39,829 bases of DNA, taken from Verrucomicrobiota bacterium. GTDB taxonomy: Bacteria > Verrucomicrobiota > Verrucomicrobiia > Opitutales > Opitutaceae. The DNA is taken from assembly GCA_016222805.1 (NCBI GenBank), contig JACRQG010000034.1, forward strand, positions 1-39,829, read 5' to 3'. The stretch's first letter is position 1; each line of letters opens with the position of its first letter. The position numbers and the translations under genes are program-made. The notes beneath the pieces were generated by a model. It did no database searches, was not told the DNA's origin, and worked only from the letters and a program-made list of their open reading frames with translations. Positions 27,189-35,984 of this stretch are shown in pieces.

Positions 27189-27845
27189 GTGTTCCGCTTC
27201 CTGTTATTCCTGCTTCTGGCCAGCCTCGCGCCGTTCCGCGCGATCGCCTTCACGCCGCTGCCACTTCCCCAGGTCAACACAGACCTCCGCACGTGGACCG
27301 GCGGGGGCGCCTACAGTCCCCTGTTTCCCGGGACCTCGACGTTCAACGGGGTGCCGTTCTCGCTCATTCTGGATCCGAGCGGCAACAATGTCTTCATCGG
27401 CACGCTCGACATCCCGGTCGGGATCTACGGCGTGACGCACGCCTACACCCTCATCAGCGGCGCCTGGGGGCAATTCGGGGCCACGGTGGGATCCGTGCAG
27501 TTCCTCGCCACCAATGGCGTCACGTTCACGGTCAATCTGGTCGAGGGGGTCAATGTGCGCGATCACTTCAACGGCGGTTACAACAATGTCATCGATGGCA
27601 CCCATGCCATCCCCGCCTTTGACAGCGGGGGCGCTCGCATCGACCAGCAGCTCTATACGCTGCCCACCGCGTTTGCGACCGAGACCCTCCTGACCATCCG
27701 CTTCACCAGCTCCGGTTTCAATCCGATCGGGCAGCCGTTCCTGGCCGCCGTCACGGTGGCGGCAGTGCCGGAGCCGACCGTGCTTCCGCTGCTGCTTGCC
27801 GGGCTATCGGTCTGGTGCCTGGGTCGAGGCCGTCCTCGGAGCTGA
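27189..27845 (+). CDS. PEP-CTERM sorting-domain protein
   Basis: 218 residues from a GTG at 27189-27191, preceded by AGGA four bases upstream; a TTG at 27126 would give an Arg-rich N-terminus and falls on the promoter-like element. Residues 1-20 are a signal peptide (FRFLLFLLLASLAPFRAIAF). The mature part is a Thr/Gly/Asn-rich beta protein with no recognised catalytic motif. The C-terminus has the full sorting signal: VPEP (Pro-Glu-Pro at 194-196), a hydrophobic segment 'TVLPLLLAGLSVWCLG' and an Arg-rich tail RGRPRS. In this system a membrane-bound exosortase is thought to process the tail and send the protein to the surface or exopolysaccharide. No exosortase gene is in the window. It lies between the hydrolase operon and a TonB receptor gene. 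Confidence 0.85.
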   Translation: MFRFLLFLLLASLAPFRAIAFTPLPLPQVNTDLRTWTGGGAYSPLFPGTSTFNGVPFSLILDPSGNNVFIGTLDIPVGIYGVTHAYTLISGAWGQFGATVGSVQFLATNGVTFTVNLVEGVNVRDHFNGGYNNVIDGTHAIPAFDSGGARIDQQLYTLPTAFATETLLTIRFTSSGFNPIGQPFLAAVTVAAVPEPTVLPLLLAGLSVWCLGRGRPRS

Positions 27846-27890
27846 GGGTTCCGGGGACCGCCGCGCTTAACGATTCAACCGCGGCCGGCT

Positions 27891-27919
27891 TTGACTCGCC
27901 CGGACTCGCGTTGCAACTT
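27891..27919 (+). promoter_or_regulatory. Weak sigma-70-like promoter before the TonB receptor gene
   Basis: TTGACT (27891-27896) is a good -35 box; 17 bases on lies CAACTT (27914-27919), a poor -10. It is placed correctly for the receptor gene at 27970, but the evidence is mainly the -35. Confidence 0.22.
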
Positions 27920-27920
27920 C

Positions 27921-27951
27921 CCGGCAGCCCTGGCGCAACTGCCGGCGCCAG
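27921..27951 (+). promoter_or_regulatory. Two overlapping, mutually exclusive hairpins in the TonB receptor leader
   Basis: CCGGCAG (27921-27927) pairs with CTGCCGG (27939-27945). CTGGCGC (27930-27936) pairs with GCGCCAG (27945-27951). The stems share base 27945 and interleave, so an RNA can form one or the other. They end 18 bases before the ATG. Seven-base stems are easy to get by chance in GC-rich DNA, so a switch is only a hypothesis. Confidence 0.28.
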
Positions 27952-27969
27952 TCCAAACTCCCCTTCGCC

Positions 27970-30669
27970 ATGACCAAGCCAACCCTGTCCTCGGACCTGC
28001 CTTTCCCCCGCCATCTCCTCGCACTTGTCCTGGTGCTTGCTGCGCTCGTGCCGATCCGCGCCCAGCAGGCTCCGGCCACCCGGACCACGACGAACGCCGA
28101 CGAAACCGTCACCCTTTCCCCCTTCATCATCTCCACCGAGCGTGAGACCGGCTGGTCGGCCAACGAGACGCTCTCCGCCACCCGTACGAAGCAGGCGTTG
28201 AAGGATGTGCCGGTGAACATCGATGCGATCACCTCGGACTTCATGGAGGACCTCGGCCTCTACACTGCCGACGAAGTCGCCAACTACGTGGCCAACGCCT
28301 GGGCCCCGCCGACACTCGAGCACGACAACCAGAGCATTCCCAGCGACACCTACAACGTCGAGCGCATCGACTTCGGGAAGGGATCCAACTCCCTCATCTT
28401 CGGCGACATCGAGCCCGGCGGGCAGGCCTCGGTCTTCACCAAGCGCGCGCTGATGAAAAACTTCGGCCAGTTCTTCGCCGCCTACAACAACGACGGCGCC
28501 TATCGCTTCCAACTCGACTACAACCGCAAGCTCCGCGACGGCCTCGCCCTCCGCCTCAATGCCGTCCGGCGGCAGGAGCGCACGTTCCAGGATGCCTCGA
28601 CCTTCCAGCTCGAGGGCGAAACCCTCACCACGACCTGGCAGCCCTTCCGGAACACGCTCATCCGCGTCGAATACGAGCGCGGCGACTTCGAGAACGTCCG
28701 CGGCTTCGGAGGCGTGACCATCCGCGAAATCTCCGCCCGCTCCCGCGCCTACACGAGCGACCGTCTTTACTACACGTCCGACGGCGAGTGGATCATCCGG
28801 GCGCAGCTGCCGTCGGCGGACCGCTCCAACGGACCGGCCGGCGGCTCCCCTTCGCTCGTCGAGGGCGGCTACTTCGACGTCACCATGCGCAATGCCGCCG
28901 GCGCCGTCATCGGCACCCGCCGCTATAATGGCTACCCCAAACACTACAACCTGCGCGGTTCCTTCGACCGGCAGAACCGGCCCTTCCACACCTATACCGC
29001 CACCGTGGAGCAGCGCTTTGGCCCGGTCGGCGCCGAGATCTCCTACAATCACCAGAAGCAGACGGCGATTCGCAACGACAACTTCTTCTCCAGCACCATC
29101 AGCATCGACGTGAACGGCCGCCCCTACGTCGAGTCCGAGCTCGACGAGAAGCGCTTCGGCAACGTCGTCGACTCCATCCGCGGCACCGTGGTCTACAAGT
29201 TCGATCGGTGGAAGTGGATGCAGCAGCTGTTCGTCGGCAGCGCCGAGTACCGCGAAGACCAGGTGATCAACTGGCGCTTCAACACCTACAACACCGCCAA
29301 CTTCGACCGCGGCCTCGCCCCGGCGATCAACACCAACCTCGACCGCATCCGCCTGCGCCTGTTCTTCGACGATCCGCGGTTCTATTCCCGCGCCCTTTTC
29401 GACGCGATGAAGCCGGCCAACCTGCCGACCAGCGCCAGCGTCACGCCGAAGTCGCTCGCCTCCTTCCCGTCCGGCACCAGCGCCACCGACGGCACGCAGT
29501 GGCGGCAGGCGTCCGCCGTCGCCCTCTCCGCCAGCGGCCGCTACTTCAACGGGCGCCTCCAGACTCTGATCGGCGCGCGCCACGACTGGAACCGCAACTA
29601 CGAGTACAACGGCACGCGCACCTTCGGGCCCTACAAGGAGGAAATCGAGCCGCCGCTGCGGAAGGACGCCCTGCCCGGCGAATACCTCGAGAACAAGCAG
29701 CTGCGGCTGGAGAACACCAGCATGACCGGCGGCCTCACGCTGATGCTGACCAAAGACCTCAACCTCTACGGCGTTTACTCCGAGTCGTTCCGCTTCCAGG
29801 GCCTGCGCACCTTCGACCGCGAGCGCTTCCCGCCCATCACCGGCGTGACCAAGGAAATCGGGATCAAGGGCAGCTTCTGGCAGGACAAGGCCAACGTGAA
29901 CCTCGGCGTCTTCAACATCGACCGCCAGAATGTCGCCCTCTCGTGGAACACCATCGTCGACTTCAACGCCGCCGAGGTCGAGGACCTGATGAACCCGAAC
30001 GACATCCTCCCGGGCGACCCGCGCTACAAGTACTCCGAGGAGGGTACCGCCAGCGCCTCCCGCTACTACAAGTCGACCGAGAACTCGCGCGGGGCGGATC
30101 TCACCCTCAACCTCCGCCCCTTCCGCGGCCTGCAGATGCGCTTCACCGTCGCCCGCACCCAGGTCACGGGTGAACCCGATCTGGACCGCTTCCGGGGCTA
30201 CTACGAGGCGGCCGTCAAACGCGGCAACGAACTGCCGGCGCTCCTGGCCGACGCCAAGCTGCTCCTCGACACCCTCGACATCGACACGAAGCCGTCCGGC
30301 GCCCGCGCCGCCCCCTGGTCGGCGAGCTGGGTCTTCGACTATGCCTTTCAGCGCGACACCTGGGCTCCCCTGCGCGGGGTCCGCCTGGGCGTCAATGGCA
30401 GCTGGCGCGACGACTACCTCCTCGGCACCCCCAACGGCCAGGAACTGGTCGGTGGGGCCACGCACCTCGTCCACGGGTACCTCATGCGCGATCAGAAGGT
30501 CTGGAACCAGCAGCTCCGGGTCCGCCTGGGAGTGCGCAACATCATCGACCTCGAAAACGGCAAACTCCGGAAGACGAGCTTCACCACGATGAACGATGGC
30601 AGCAACGTCTACCGTTACAGCTACGTCGTCCCGGTCCAGTACGAGCTGAACATGAGCGTGCGGTTCTGA
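27970..30669 (+). CDS. TonB-dependent outer-membrane receptor
   Basis: 899 residues. The signal peptide ends near residue 31 (IRA-QQ). A TonB-box-like ETVTLSPFI lies at about 45-53, followed by a plug domain (about 65-190) with 'RTKQALKDVPVNIDAITSDFMEDLG' and 'YNVERIDFGKGSNSLIFGDIEPGG'. The rest is a beta-barrel of alternating strands rich in Tyr, Asn and Arg, ending in a terminal Phe (ELNMSVRF), the usual BAM recognition residue. There is no SusC-like N-terminal carboxypeptidase-type extension and no SusD partner, which fits Opitutaceae-type receptors. It imports a bulky ligand across the outer membrane using TonB/ExbBD energy. Ligand unknown; siderophore, cobalamin and oligosaccharide are all possible. 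Neighbouring exported hydrolases make a glycan plausible. Confidence 0.92.
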   Translation: MTKPTLSSDLPFPRHLLALVLVLAALVPIRAQQAPATRTTTNADETVTLSPFIISTERETGWSANETLSATRTKQALKDVPVNIDAITSDFMEDLGLYTADEVANYVANAWAPPTLEHDNQSIPSDTYNVERIDFGKGSNSLIFGDIEPGGQASVFTKRALMKNFGQFFAAYNNDGAYRFQLDYNRKLRDGLALRLNAVRRQERTFQDASTFQLEGETLTTTWQPFRNTLIRVEYERGDFENVRGFGGVTIREISARSRAYTSDRLYYTSDGEWIIRAQLPSADRSNGPAGGSPSLVEGGYFDVTMRNAAGAVIGTRRYNGYPKHYNLRGSFDRQNRPFHTYTATVEQRFGPVGAEISYNHQKQTAIRNDNFFSSTISIDVNGRPYVESELDEKRFGNVVDSIRGTVVYKFDRWKWMQQLFVGSAEYREDQVINWRFNTYNTANFDRGLAPAINTNLDRIRLRLFFDDPRFYSRALFDAMKPANLPTSASVTPKSLASFPSGTSATDGTQWRQASAVALSASGRYFNGRLQTLIGARHDWNRNYEYNGTRTFGPYKEEIEPPLRKDALPGEYLENKQLRLENTSMTGGLTLMLTKDLNLYGVYSESFRFQGLRTFDRERFPPITGVTKEIGIKGSFWQDKANVNLGVFNIDRQNVALSWNTIVDFNAAEVEDLMNPNDILPGDPRYKYSEEGTASASRYYKSTENSRGADLTLNLRPFRGLQMRFTVARTQVTGEPDLDRFRGYYEAAVKRGNELPALLADAKLLLDTLDIDTKPSGARAAPWSASWVFDYAFQRDTWAPLRGVRLGVNGSWRDDYLLGTPNGQELVGGATHLVHGYLMRDQKVWNQQLRVRLGVRNIIDLENGKLRKTSFTTMNDGSNVYRYSYVVPVQYELNMSVRF

Positions 30670-30679
30670 GCGGGGCTCG

Positions 30680-30694
30680 CCGGCCTTCGGCCGG
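30680..30694 (+). terminator. Short hairpin after the TonB receptor gene
   Basis: CCGGCC-TTC-GGCCGG, a 6-base-pair stem with a three-base loop, starts 11 bases after the stop. There is no T-run. It may attenuate or protect the transcript between the receptor and the downstream lipoprotein gene rather than end it. Confidence 0.3.
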
Positions 30695-30771
30695 GCCCGG
30701 CAGGGGCAAAGGGCCGGTCCGGCTTCTCGAGCGCGCTTGCCGCCGGCGTGGACGCCGCCTTGGAATGGAGC

Positions 30772-33519
30772 GTGCACTTTCGCCCCCGGCTTGGTCGCGT
30801 CGCCCTCTTTTCGTTCCCGGCTGCGGCGTTCGCCGCGCTCCTGGCCAGTTGCGCCGGCGGACCGACCGCTTCAGCGCCGGAAGTCCCCCGGGCCGTCGCC
30901 GCCACGACCGCTGTAGGCCACGAGCACGTCGGCCGCCCTGCAGCGGGCCGCATGGTCACACCGGTCAACCAGGTGCTCACGCCCGCGGGACGCTTCATCG
31001 ATCTACCCGGCCTGCGGCCGCAGGCGCTGGCCCTTTCGCCGGACGGCCGCCTCCTTATCGTCTCCGGCAAGACCAGCGAACTGCTCGTGCTCGATCCCGC
31101 CACGGGAGAAGTGCGCCAGCGCGTGCCCCTGCCCCACGAGCCGCAGAAGGAACCGACGCCCGGCGTGGTTTCCCCCAACCTGCTCGAGCCCGACAAGAAG
31201 GGCCAGCTGAGCTACACGGGCCTGATCTTTGCCCGCGACGGCCGGCGCCTCTACCTCAGCAATGTCAACGGCAGCATCAAGGTGTTCACCGTTGGCGCCG
31301 ACGGACGCGTGGCCGCGTCCCACAGCCTGGTTCTGCCGCCGGCCAACGCTCCGCGGCGCAAGGAGGAGATTCCCAGCGGTCTCGCCCTCTCGCCCGACGG
31401 CGCCCGCCTCTACGTCTGCGCCAACCTCTCCAACCAGCTGCTGGAACTCGACCCCACCACCGGCACGGTGCTCCGCCGCTTCGAAACCGGTGTCGCCCCC
31501 TACGACGTCGTGCTCGTCGGGGACCGCGCCTACGTGAGCAACTGGGGCGGGCGGCGGCCGGCACCCGGCGACCTCACCGGCCCGGCCGGCCGTGGGACCG
31601 TCGTGCGCGTCGATCCGGAGCGGCATATCGCCAGCGAGGGTTCGGTCAGCATCGTGCCGCTCGCCGGCGCGGAACCGACCCGTGAACTCGTCACCGGCCT
31701 GCACGCCAGCGCCCTCGCGGTGTCGCCGGATGGGCGATACGTCGTCTGCGCCAACGCCGGGGCGGACAACCTCAGCGTGATCGCCACGCGCACGGGATCC
31801 CTGGCCGAGACGATCTGGGTGAAGCCGAAACCCAGCGAGTTGCTCGGGGCCACCCCCACCGCCCTGTTCTTCGATCCGTCCGGCCGCCGTCTGTATGTCG
31901 CCAACGGCACCCAAAACGCCGTCGCGGTCGTGCGTTTCGATCCCGCCGATCGCGAATCGCGCCTGCTCGGGCTCGTCCCCGTCGGCTGGTTTCCCGCCGC
32001 GCTGCTCCTCGATGCCCCGCGCCGCACGCTGATCGCCGCCAACCTCAAGGGCCTGCCGGCGAACCGGCAGAAGGCCAACGACACCGCCGGCGCCACCGGC
32101 TTCAACTCCCGCCAGTTCAGCGGCTCGCTCTCGCTCGTGCCGGTCCCGGCGGACGCCGAGTTGCCGCAGCTCTCCGAGACCGTCTGGCGCAACCTGCGCC
32201 GCGACGCCGTCCTCCAGGCGCGCCTGCCGCCCCGACCCGGCCAGCCGCCGCGCGCCATCCCCGAGCGGATCGGCGAGCCCAGCCGGATCAAGCACGTGGT
32301 CTACGTCATCAAGGAAAACCGGACCTACGACCAGGTCTTCGGTGCGCTCGGCCGGGGCAACGGGGACCCCTCGCTCTGCATCTTCGGCGAGAAAATCACT
32401 CCCAACCAGCACCGGCTCGTCCGCGACTTCGTGCTGCTCGACAACACGTACTGCGCCGGGATCCTCAGCGCGGACGGCCACCAGTGGAGCACGACCGCCT
32501 TCGCCACCGATTACATGGAGCGGAGCTTTGCCGGCTTCCCGCGCAGCTACCCCGACGGCATGGGCACGGACGAGGACGACGCCCTCGCCTACTCGCCGGC
32601 CGGTTTCCTCTGGGACAACGCCCTGCGTCACGGGCGGACGATCCGCAACTACGGAGAGTTCATGGCCCCGGATGTCCGCTGGCGCGATGGCCGCAAGGAG
32701 TCCCCCGACTTCACCGCCTGCTTCCGGGCCTGGCGCGATCGCACGAACGAGGTCGTGTTTGCGAGCTATCCGATGGTGGAAACGCTGCGTCCCTTCTCGC
32801 CCACCGCGTATGTCGGCTGGAACATGAGCGTGCCGGATCAATTCCGCGCCGACTTCTTCCTGCGCGAGTTGCAGGAATGCGAGGCCCGCGGGGAGTTTCC
32901 GGCGCTCACGCTGATCTGCCTGCCGAATGATCACACGAGCGGCACCAAGCCGGGCACCCCCACGCCCGCCGCCTGCATGGCGGACAACGACCTTGCGTTT
33001 GGCCGCATCGTCGAGGGGCTGAGCCGCAGCCGCTTCTGGCGCGAGATGGCGATCTTCGCGATCGAGGACGATCCCCAGGCGGGCTGGGATCACGTGAGCG
33101 GCTACCGCACGACTGCGTACTGCATCAGCCCGTACGCTCGGCGGGGCGCCATCGTCAGCACCCAATACAACACCACCAGCCTCATCCGCACCATCGAGCA
33201 AATCCTCGGCCTGCCCGTGATGAACCAATTCGACGCCTCCGCCACCCCGATGTCCGACTGCTTCACCGAGACGCCGGACTTCACGCCGTTCACCGCCGTC
33301 CCGGCCAACGTACCCCTCGACCAGATGAACCCGCCCGCGAAGGCCATCGCGGATCCGGCCCGGCGGCGGGATGCCCTGGCCTCCGCCCGCATGAACTTCC
33401 GCGCGGTCGATCAGGCCCCGGAGGACGCCCTCAACCGCATCCTCTGGCGCGCGATGAAAGGTCCCGGCGAACCCTACCCCGAGTGGGCGGTCACCCACGG
33501 GGACGATGACGATCGGTAG
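30772..33519 (+). CDS. Lipoprotein fusing a YncE-type beta-propeller and a phosphoesterase domain
   Basis: 915 residues from a GTG at 30772-30774; a GTG at 30748 is also in frame, but the later start gives a normal lipoprotein signal with LLASC and the lipidated Cys at 27. Residues about 65-470 form a YVTN/YncE-like propeller: repeated 'ALSPDGRLLIVSGK', 'LALSPDGARLYVCANLSNQLLELDPTTG', 'ALAVSPDGRYVVCANAGADNLSVI' and 'FDPSGRRLYVANGTQNAVAVV'. From about 506 to 835 is a phosphoesterase domain (PF04185/alkaline-phosphatase superfamily type) with 'IKHVVYVIKENRTYDQVFG', 'CLPNDHTSG' and 'FAIEDDPQAGWDHVSGYRT'. This domain pair is a known architecture whose substrate is unclear. The gene follows the TonB receptor by about 100 bases on the same strand. 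The exact nucleophile is not fixed by eye. Confidence 0.85.
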   Translation: MHFRPRLGRVALFSFPAAAFAALLASCAGGPTASAPEVPRAVAATTAVGHEHVGRPAAGRMVTPVNQVLTPAGRFIDLPGLRPQALALSPDGRLLIVSGKTSELLVLDPATGEVRQRVPLPHEPQKEPTPGVVSPNLLEPDKKGQLSYTGLIFARDGRRLYLSNVNGSIKVFTVGADGRVAASHSLVLPPANAPRRKEEIPSGLALSPDGARLYVCANLSNQLLELDPTTGTVLRRFETGVAPYDVVLVGDRAYVSNWGGRRPAPGDLTGPAGRGTVVRVDPERHIASEGSVSIVPLAGAEPTRELVTGLHASALAVSPDGRYVVCANAGADNLSVIATRTGSLAETIWVKPKPSELLGATPTALFFDPSGRRLYVANGTQNAVAVVRFDPADRESRLLGLVPVGWFPAALLLDAPRRTLIAANLKGLPANRQKANDTAGATGFNSRQFSGSLSLVPVPADAELPQLSETVWRNLRRDAVLQARLPPRPGQPPRAIPERIGEPSRIKHVVYVIKENRTYDQVFGALGRGNGDPSLCIFGEKITPNQHRLVRDFVLLDNTYCAGILSADGHQWSTTAFATDYMERSFAGFPRSYPDGMGTDEDDALAYSPAGFLWDNALRHGRTIRNYGEFMAPDVRWRDGRKESPDFTACFRAWRDRTNEVVFASYPMVETLRPFSPTAYVGWNMSVPDQFRADFFLRELQECEARGEFPALTLICLPNDHTSGTKPGTPTPAACMADNDLAFGRIVEGLSRSRFWREMAIFAIEDDPQAGWDHVSGYRTTAYCISPYARRGAIVSTQYNTTSLIRTIEQILGLPVMNQFDASATPMSDCFTETPDFTPFTAVPANVPLDQMNPPAKAIADPARRRDALASARMNFRAVDQAPEDALNRILWRAMKGPGEPYPEWAVTHGDDDDR

Positions 33520-33559
33520 GGAGATCGATACACAGCGTCGTGAGTCCGGTGCGCTGTAG

Positions 33560-33579
33560 GCGCGACGACCTCGTCGCGC
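33560..33579. repeat. Intergenic palindrome, 9-base arms
   Basis: GCGCGACGA (33560-33568) and TCGTCGCGC (33571-33579) form a perfect inverted repeat around CC, about 40 bases after the phosphoesterase stop. It lies 27 bases before a copy of the 24-base REP-like repeat. It may act as a terminator for the upstream gene, but no T-run follows. Confidence 0.5.
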
Positions 33580-33606
33580 GGGCAAAGGCGTCGACCGTAC
33601 CCTGAC

Positions 33607-33630
33607 GCGGGGCGGGGTCGCCCCGCCCAC
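33607..33630 (+). repeat. REP-like 24-base palindromic repeat, copy C
   Basis: Identical over 24 bases to 17497-17520, with the GGGCGGGG-TCG-CCCCGCCC hairpin at 33610-33628. It lies in the 217-base gap between two convergent genes, together with a second, unrelated palindrome. Recurrence at an unlinked intergenic site marks it as dispersed. Confidence 0.65.
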
Positions 33631-33736
33631 CGCGCTGACGCTCACATACGACGTTCTGAATTTTGAAGGGCAACCGCGTGGGAGTGCAGTCCGCCGGCAG
33701 CGGGCAAGCGACAACGTGGTCCTCGGACGGCCCGCG

Positions 33737-35908
33737 CTACTTCGCGGCAGGCGCCCGCAGGCCGACGAAATGGGCGGCAAACGCCAGCTTGTCCGCGGCC
33801 TCGTCGATCAGCTTTGACGTTGGCTTGCCGGCGCCGTGACCCGCCTTGGTTTCAATGCGGATGAACACCGGCAGCGCATTGGGGCCATTCGCCACCCCGG
33901 CCTGCATTGCGGCGGCGTACTTGAAGGAATGTCCCGGGTGCACTCGGTCGTCGTGGTCCGCCGTGGTCACGAGGACCGCCGGATACCGCGCCCCGCGCTT
34001 CACCGTGTGCAGCGGGGAATACGCCGAGAGGTACTTGAACCCGGCGGGGTCATCGCTCGAACCATAGTCGCTGGTCCAGGCGTACCCGATGGTGAACTTG
34101 TGGAACCGCAGCATGTCCATCACGCCGACCGCCGGCCACGCCACGCGGCAAAGGTCCGGACGCTGGTTGATCACCGCGCCGACGAGCAGGCCGCCGTTCG
34201 ACCCGCCGCTCAGGACCAGCTTCGCGGGCGAGGTGTACTGGTTCTTCACCAGCCATTCCGCCGCCGCGATGTAGTCGTCGAAGACGTTTTGCTTCCGTTC
34301 CTTGGTGCCGGCCTCGTGCCACTCGCGGCCATACTCGCCACCGCCGCGCAGGTTGGGCAGCGCGTACACGCCGCCGGCCTCCATCCATACCAGGTTCCCC
34401 ACGGAAAACGTCGGCGTCAGCGAAATGTCGAAGCCGCCATAGGCGTAGAGCAGCGTCGGGGCGTTGCCGTCGAGTTTCAGACCTTTGCGGTGGGTGATGA
34501 ACATGGGCACGCGCGTGCCGTCCTTCGACGTGTAGAAGATCTGCTTCGTCTCGTAGTCGGCCGGCTGAAACGCCACCGACGGTGCCTGGAAAGCCGCGCC
34601 CCGGTTCGTCGCCACATCGTGGCGGTAGTTGGTCGTGGGCGTCGAAAACGAGGTGAAGCTGTAGAAGAACTCGTTTTCATCCTCGCGCCCGCTCACCGCC
34701 CCGACCGTGCCCAGGCCGGGCAGGCTCACGCTCCCCAGCGACTTGCCGTCCTTCGCGTACACCGCCAGGCGGCTGCTCGCATCCCGCATCGAGTTCACCA
34801 CCAAGCGACCGCCGATGATGTCGACCGACTCGATGACCTCGCTGCTCTCGGGCACGAGGGTCTGCCAGTGCGCGGGCTCCGGCTTCGCCAGGTCGACCGC
34901 GACCAGCCGCTTCCGCGGCGCCCCGAGCGTGGTCAGCACATAGAACCGGGCACCGTCGTTTCCAACCAGCACGTGCTCGGCGTCCCACGCCGTGATCAGC
35001 GGCCGCACCGGCGCGTCGAGGCGCGGGCTCCGCGGATCCCCCAGGTCGACATAGCTCAGGAGGTTCTCCGAGGAGGAGCCGCGGGCGATCGTGATCACGA
35101 GGTACCGACCGTCCTCGGTCGTGGTCGCGCGCACGAACCACCTCGGCTCAGCCGGGATCTCGTGAATCAACCGATCCTCGGACTGCGGCGTGCCCAGCCG
35201 GTGATAATAAAGCCGCTGGTTTTCCAGCTTGCTGAACGTCTTGCCCGTGCCGGCCTCGACGGCCGGAGCCGGATACCGCGAGTAGAAGAAGCCGCGACCG
35301 TCCTTCGTCCAACCAAACCCGGAAAACTTCACCCAGCGGATGACGTCCCCGGTGTCGGCGCCGGTGTCGACCTGCCGCACGCGAAACTCGTTCCAGTCCG
35401 AACCCGCCACCGCGGTCGAGTAGGCGACGAGGCGGCCGTCGCGCGAAACATGGGTGCCGGTCAGGGCCACCGTGCCGTCCTGCGCGAGGGTGTTGGGGTC
35501 GATCAACACCCGCGGCTCCGCGTCCAGGCGCTCCTGCACGAAGTACACCGCCTGGTTCTGCAGACCGCTGTTGCGCGAGAAGAAATAGCGGCCGCCTTCC
35601 TTCACCGGCACACTGGTGCGGGGGTAGTTCCAGAGCTTGGTAAGGCGCTCCCGAAACCCGTCGCGCCCCGGCAGGGCGTCCAGAAAACCCCGCGTGAGCC
35701 GGTTCTGCGCCGCGACCCACTCCGCGGTCTGCGGGGCGTCCAAATCCTCCAGCCAGCGATACGGGTCGGCGACCTTTGTGCCGTGATAGTCGTCCACGAC
35801 CGGACCGGCGGGAGAGACGGGATAGGCCCAGGGGGCCTGGGGAACCGGGGCGGCCATGGCGGAAGTGAGCATCAGCAGAGGGACGAACGAGTGGCGGAGG
35901 TTGCGCAT
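33737..35908 (-). CDS. Prolyl oligopeptidase family serine peptidase (S9A)
   Basis: 723 residues from ATG 35906-35908, which gives a signal peptide (about 1-19, MRNLRHSFVPLLMLTSAMA); the frame stays open to 36283 but that part is antisense to the HD gene. Residues 35-95 hold the family opening 'DDYHGTKVADPYRWLEDLDAP'. A seven-bladed propeller spans roughly 100-440. The alpha/beta-hydrolase part carries the triad: Ser570 in GGSNGG, Asp654 in DHDDRVHP and His691 in AGHGAGKP. Prolyl oligopeptidases cleave short peptides after proline; here the signal peptide implies periplasmic or secreted action. Length matches bacterial POP (about 700). It is divergent from the HD gene over 76 bases, which must hold both starts. 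Confidence 0.95.
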   Translation of the reverse strand: MRNLRHSFVPLLMLTSAMAAPVPQAPWAYPVSPAGPVVDDYHGTKVADPYRWLEDLDAPQTAEWVAAQNRLTRGFLDALPGRDGFRERLTKLWNYPRTSVPVKEGGRYFFSRNSGLQNQAVYFVQERLDAEPRVLIDPNTLAQDGTVALTGTHVSRDGRLVAYSTAVAGSDWNEFRVRQVDTGADTGDVIRWVKFSGFGWTKDGRGFFYSRYPAPAVEAGTGKTFSKLENQRLYYHRLGTPQSEDRLIHEIPAEPRWFVRATTTEDGRYLVITIARGSSSENLLSYVDLGDPRSPRLDAPVRPLITAWDAEHVLVGNDGARFYVLTTLGAPRKRLVAVDLAKPEPAHWQTLVPESSEVIESVDIIGGRLVVNSMRDASSRLAVYAKDGKSLGSVSLPGLGTVGAVSGREDENEFFYSFTSFSTPTTNYRHDVATNRGAAFQAPSVAFQPADYETKQIFYTSKDGTRVPMFITHRKGLKLDGNAPTLLYAYGGFDISLTPTFSVGNLVWMEAGGVYALPNLRGGGEYGREWHEAGTKERKQNVFDDYIAAAEWLVKNQYTSPAKLVLSGGSNGGLLVGAVINQRPDLCRVAWPAVGVMDMLRFHKFTIGYAWTSDYGSSDDPAGFKYLSAYSPLHTVKRGARYPAVLVTTADHDDRVHPGHSFKYAAAMQAGVANGPNALPVFIRIETKAGHGAGKPTSKLIDEAADKLAFAAHFVGLRAPAAK

Positions 35909-35984
35909 GGGCCAACAGGGGAATCGTCCCCGCCAATTTGGCAATCGCGCGTTTGCCGCCTCCTGCCGCCCCGCACCTTCCGCG

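Noticed and set aside
27751-30777. A 1008-codon open frame antisense to the TonB receptor gene
   Set aside because: The receptor on the + strand has signal peptide, plug and barrel features. The antisense frame is Val/Gly/Glu-rich without domains.
31003-33780. A 925-codon antisense frame over the phosphoesterase lipoprotein
   Set aside because: The + strand protein has a lipobox, propeller repeats and a phosphoesterase motif; the antisense product has none.
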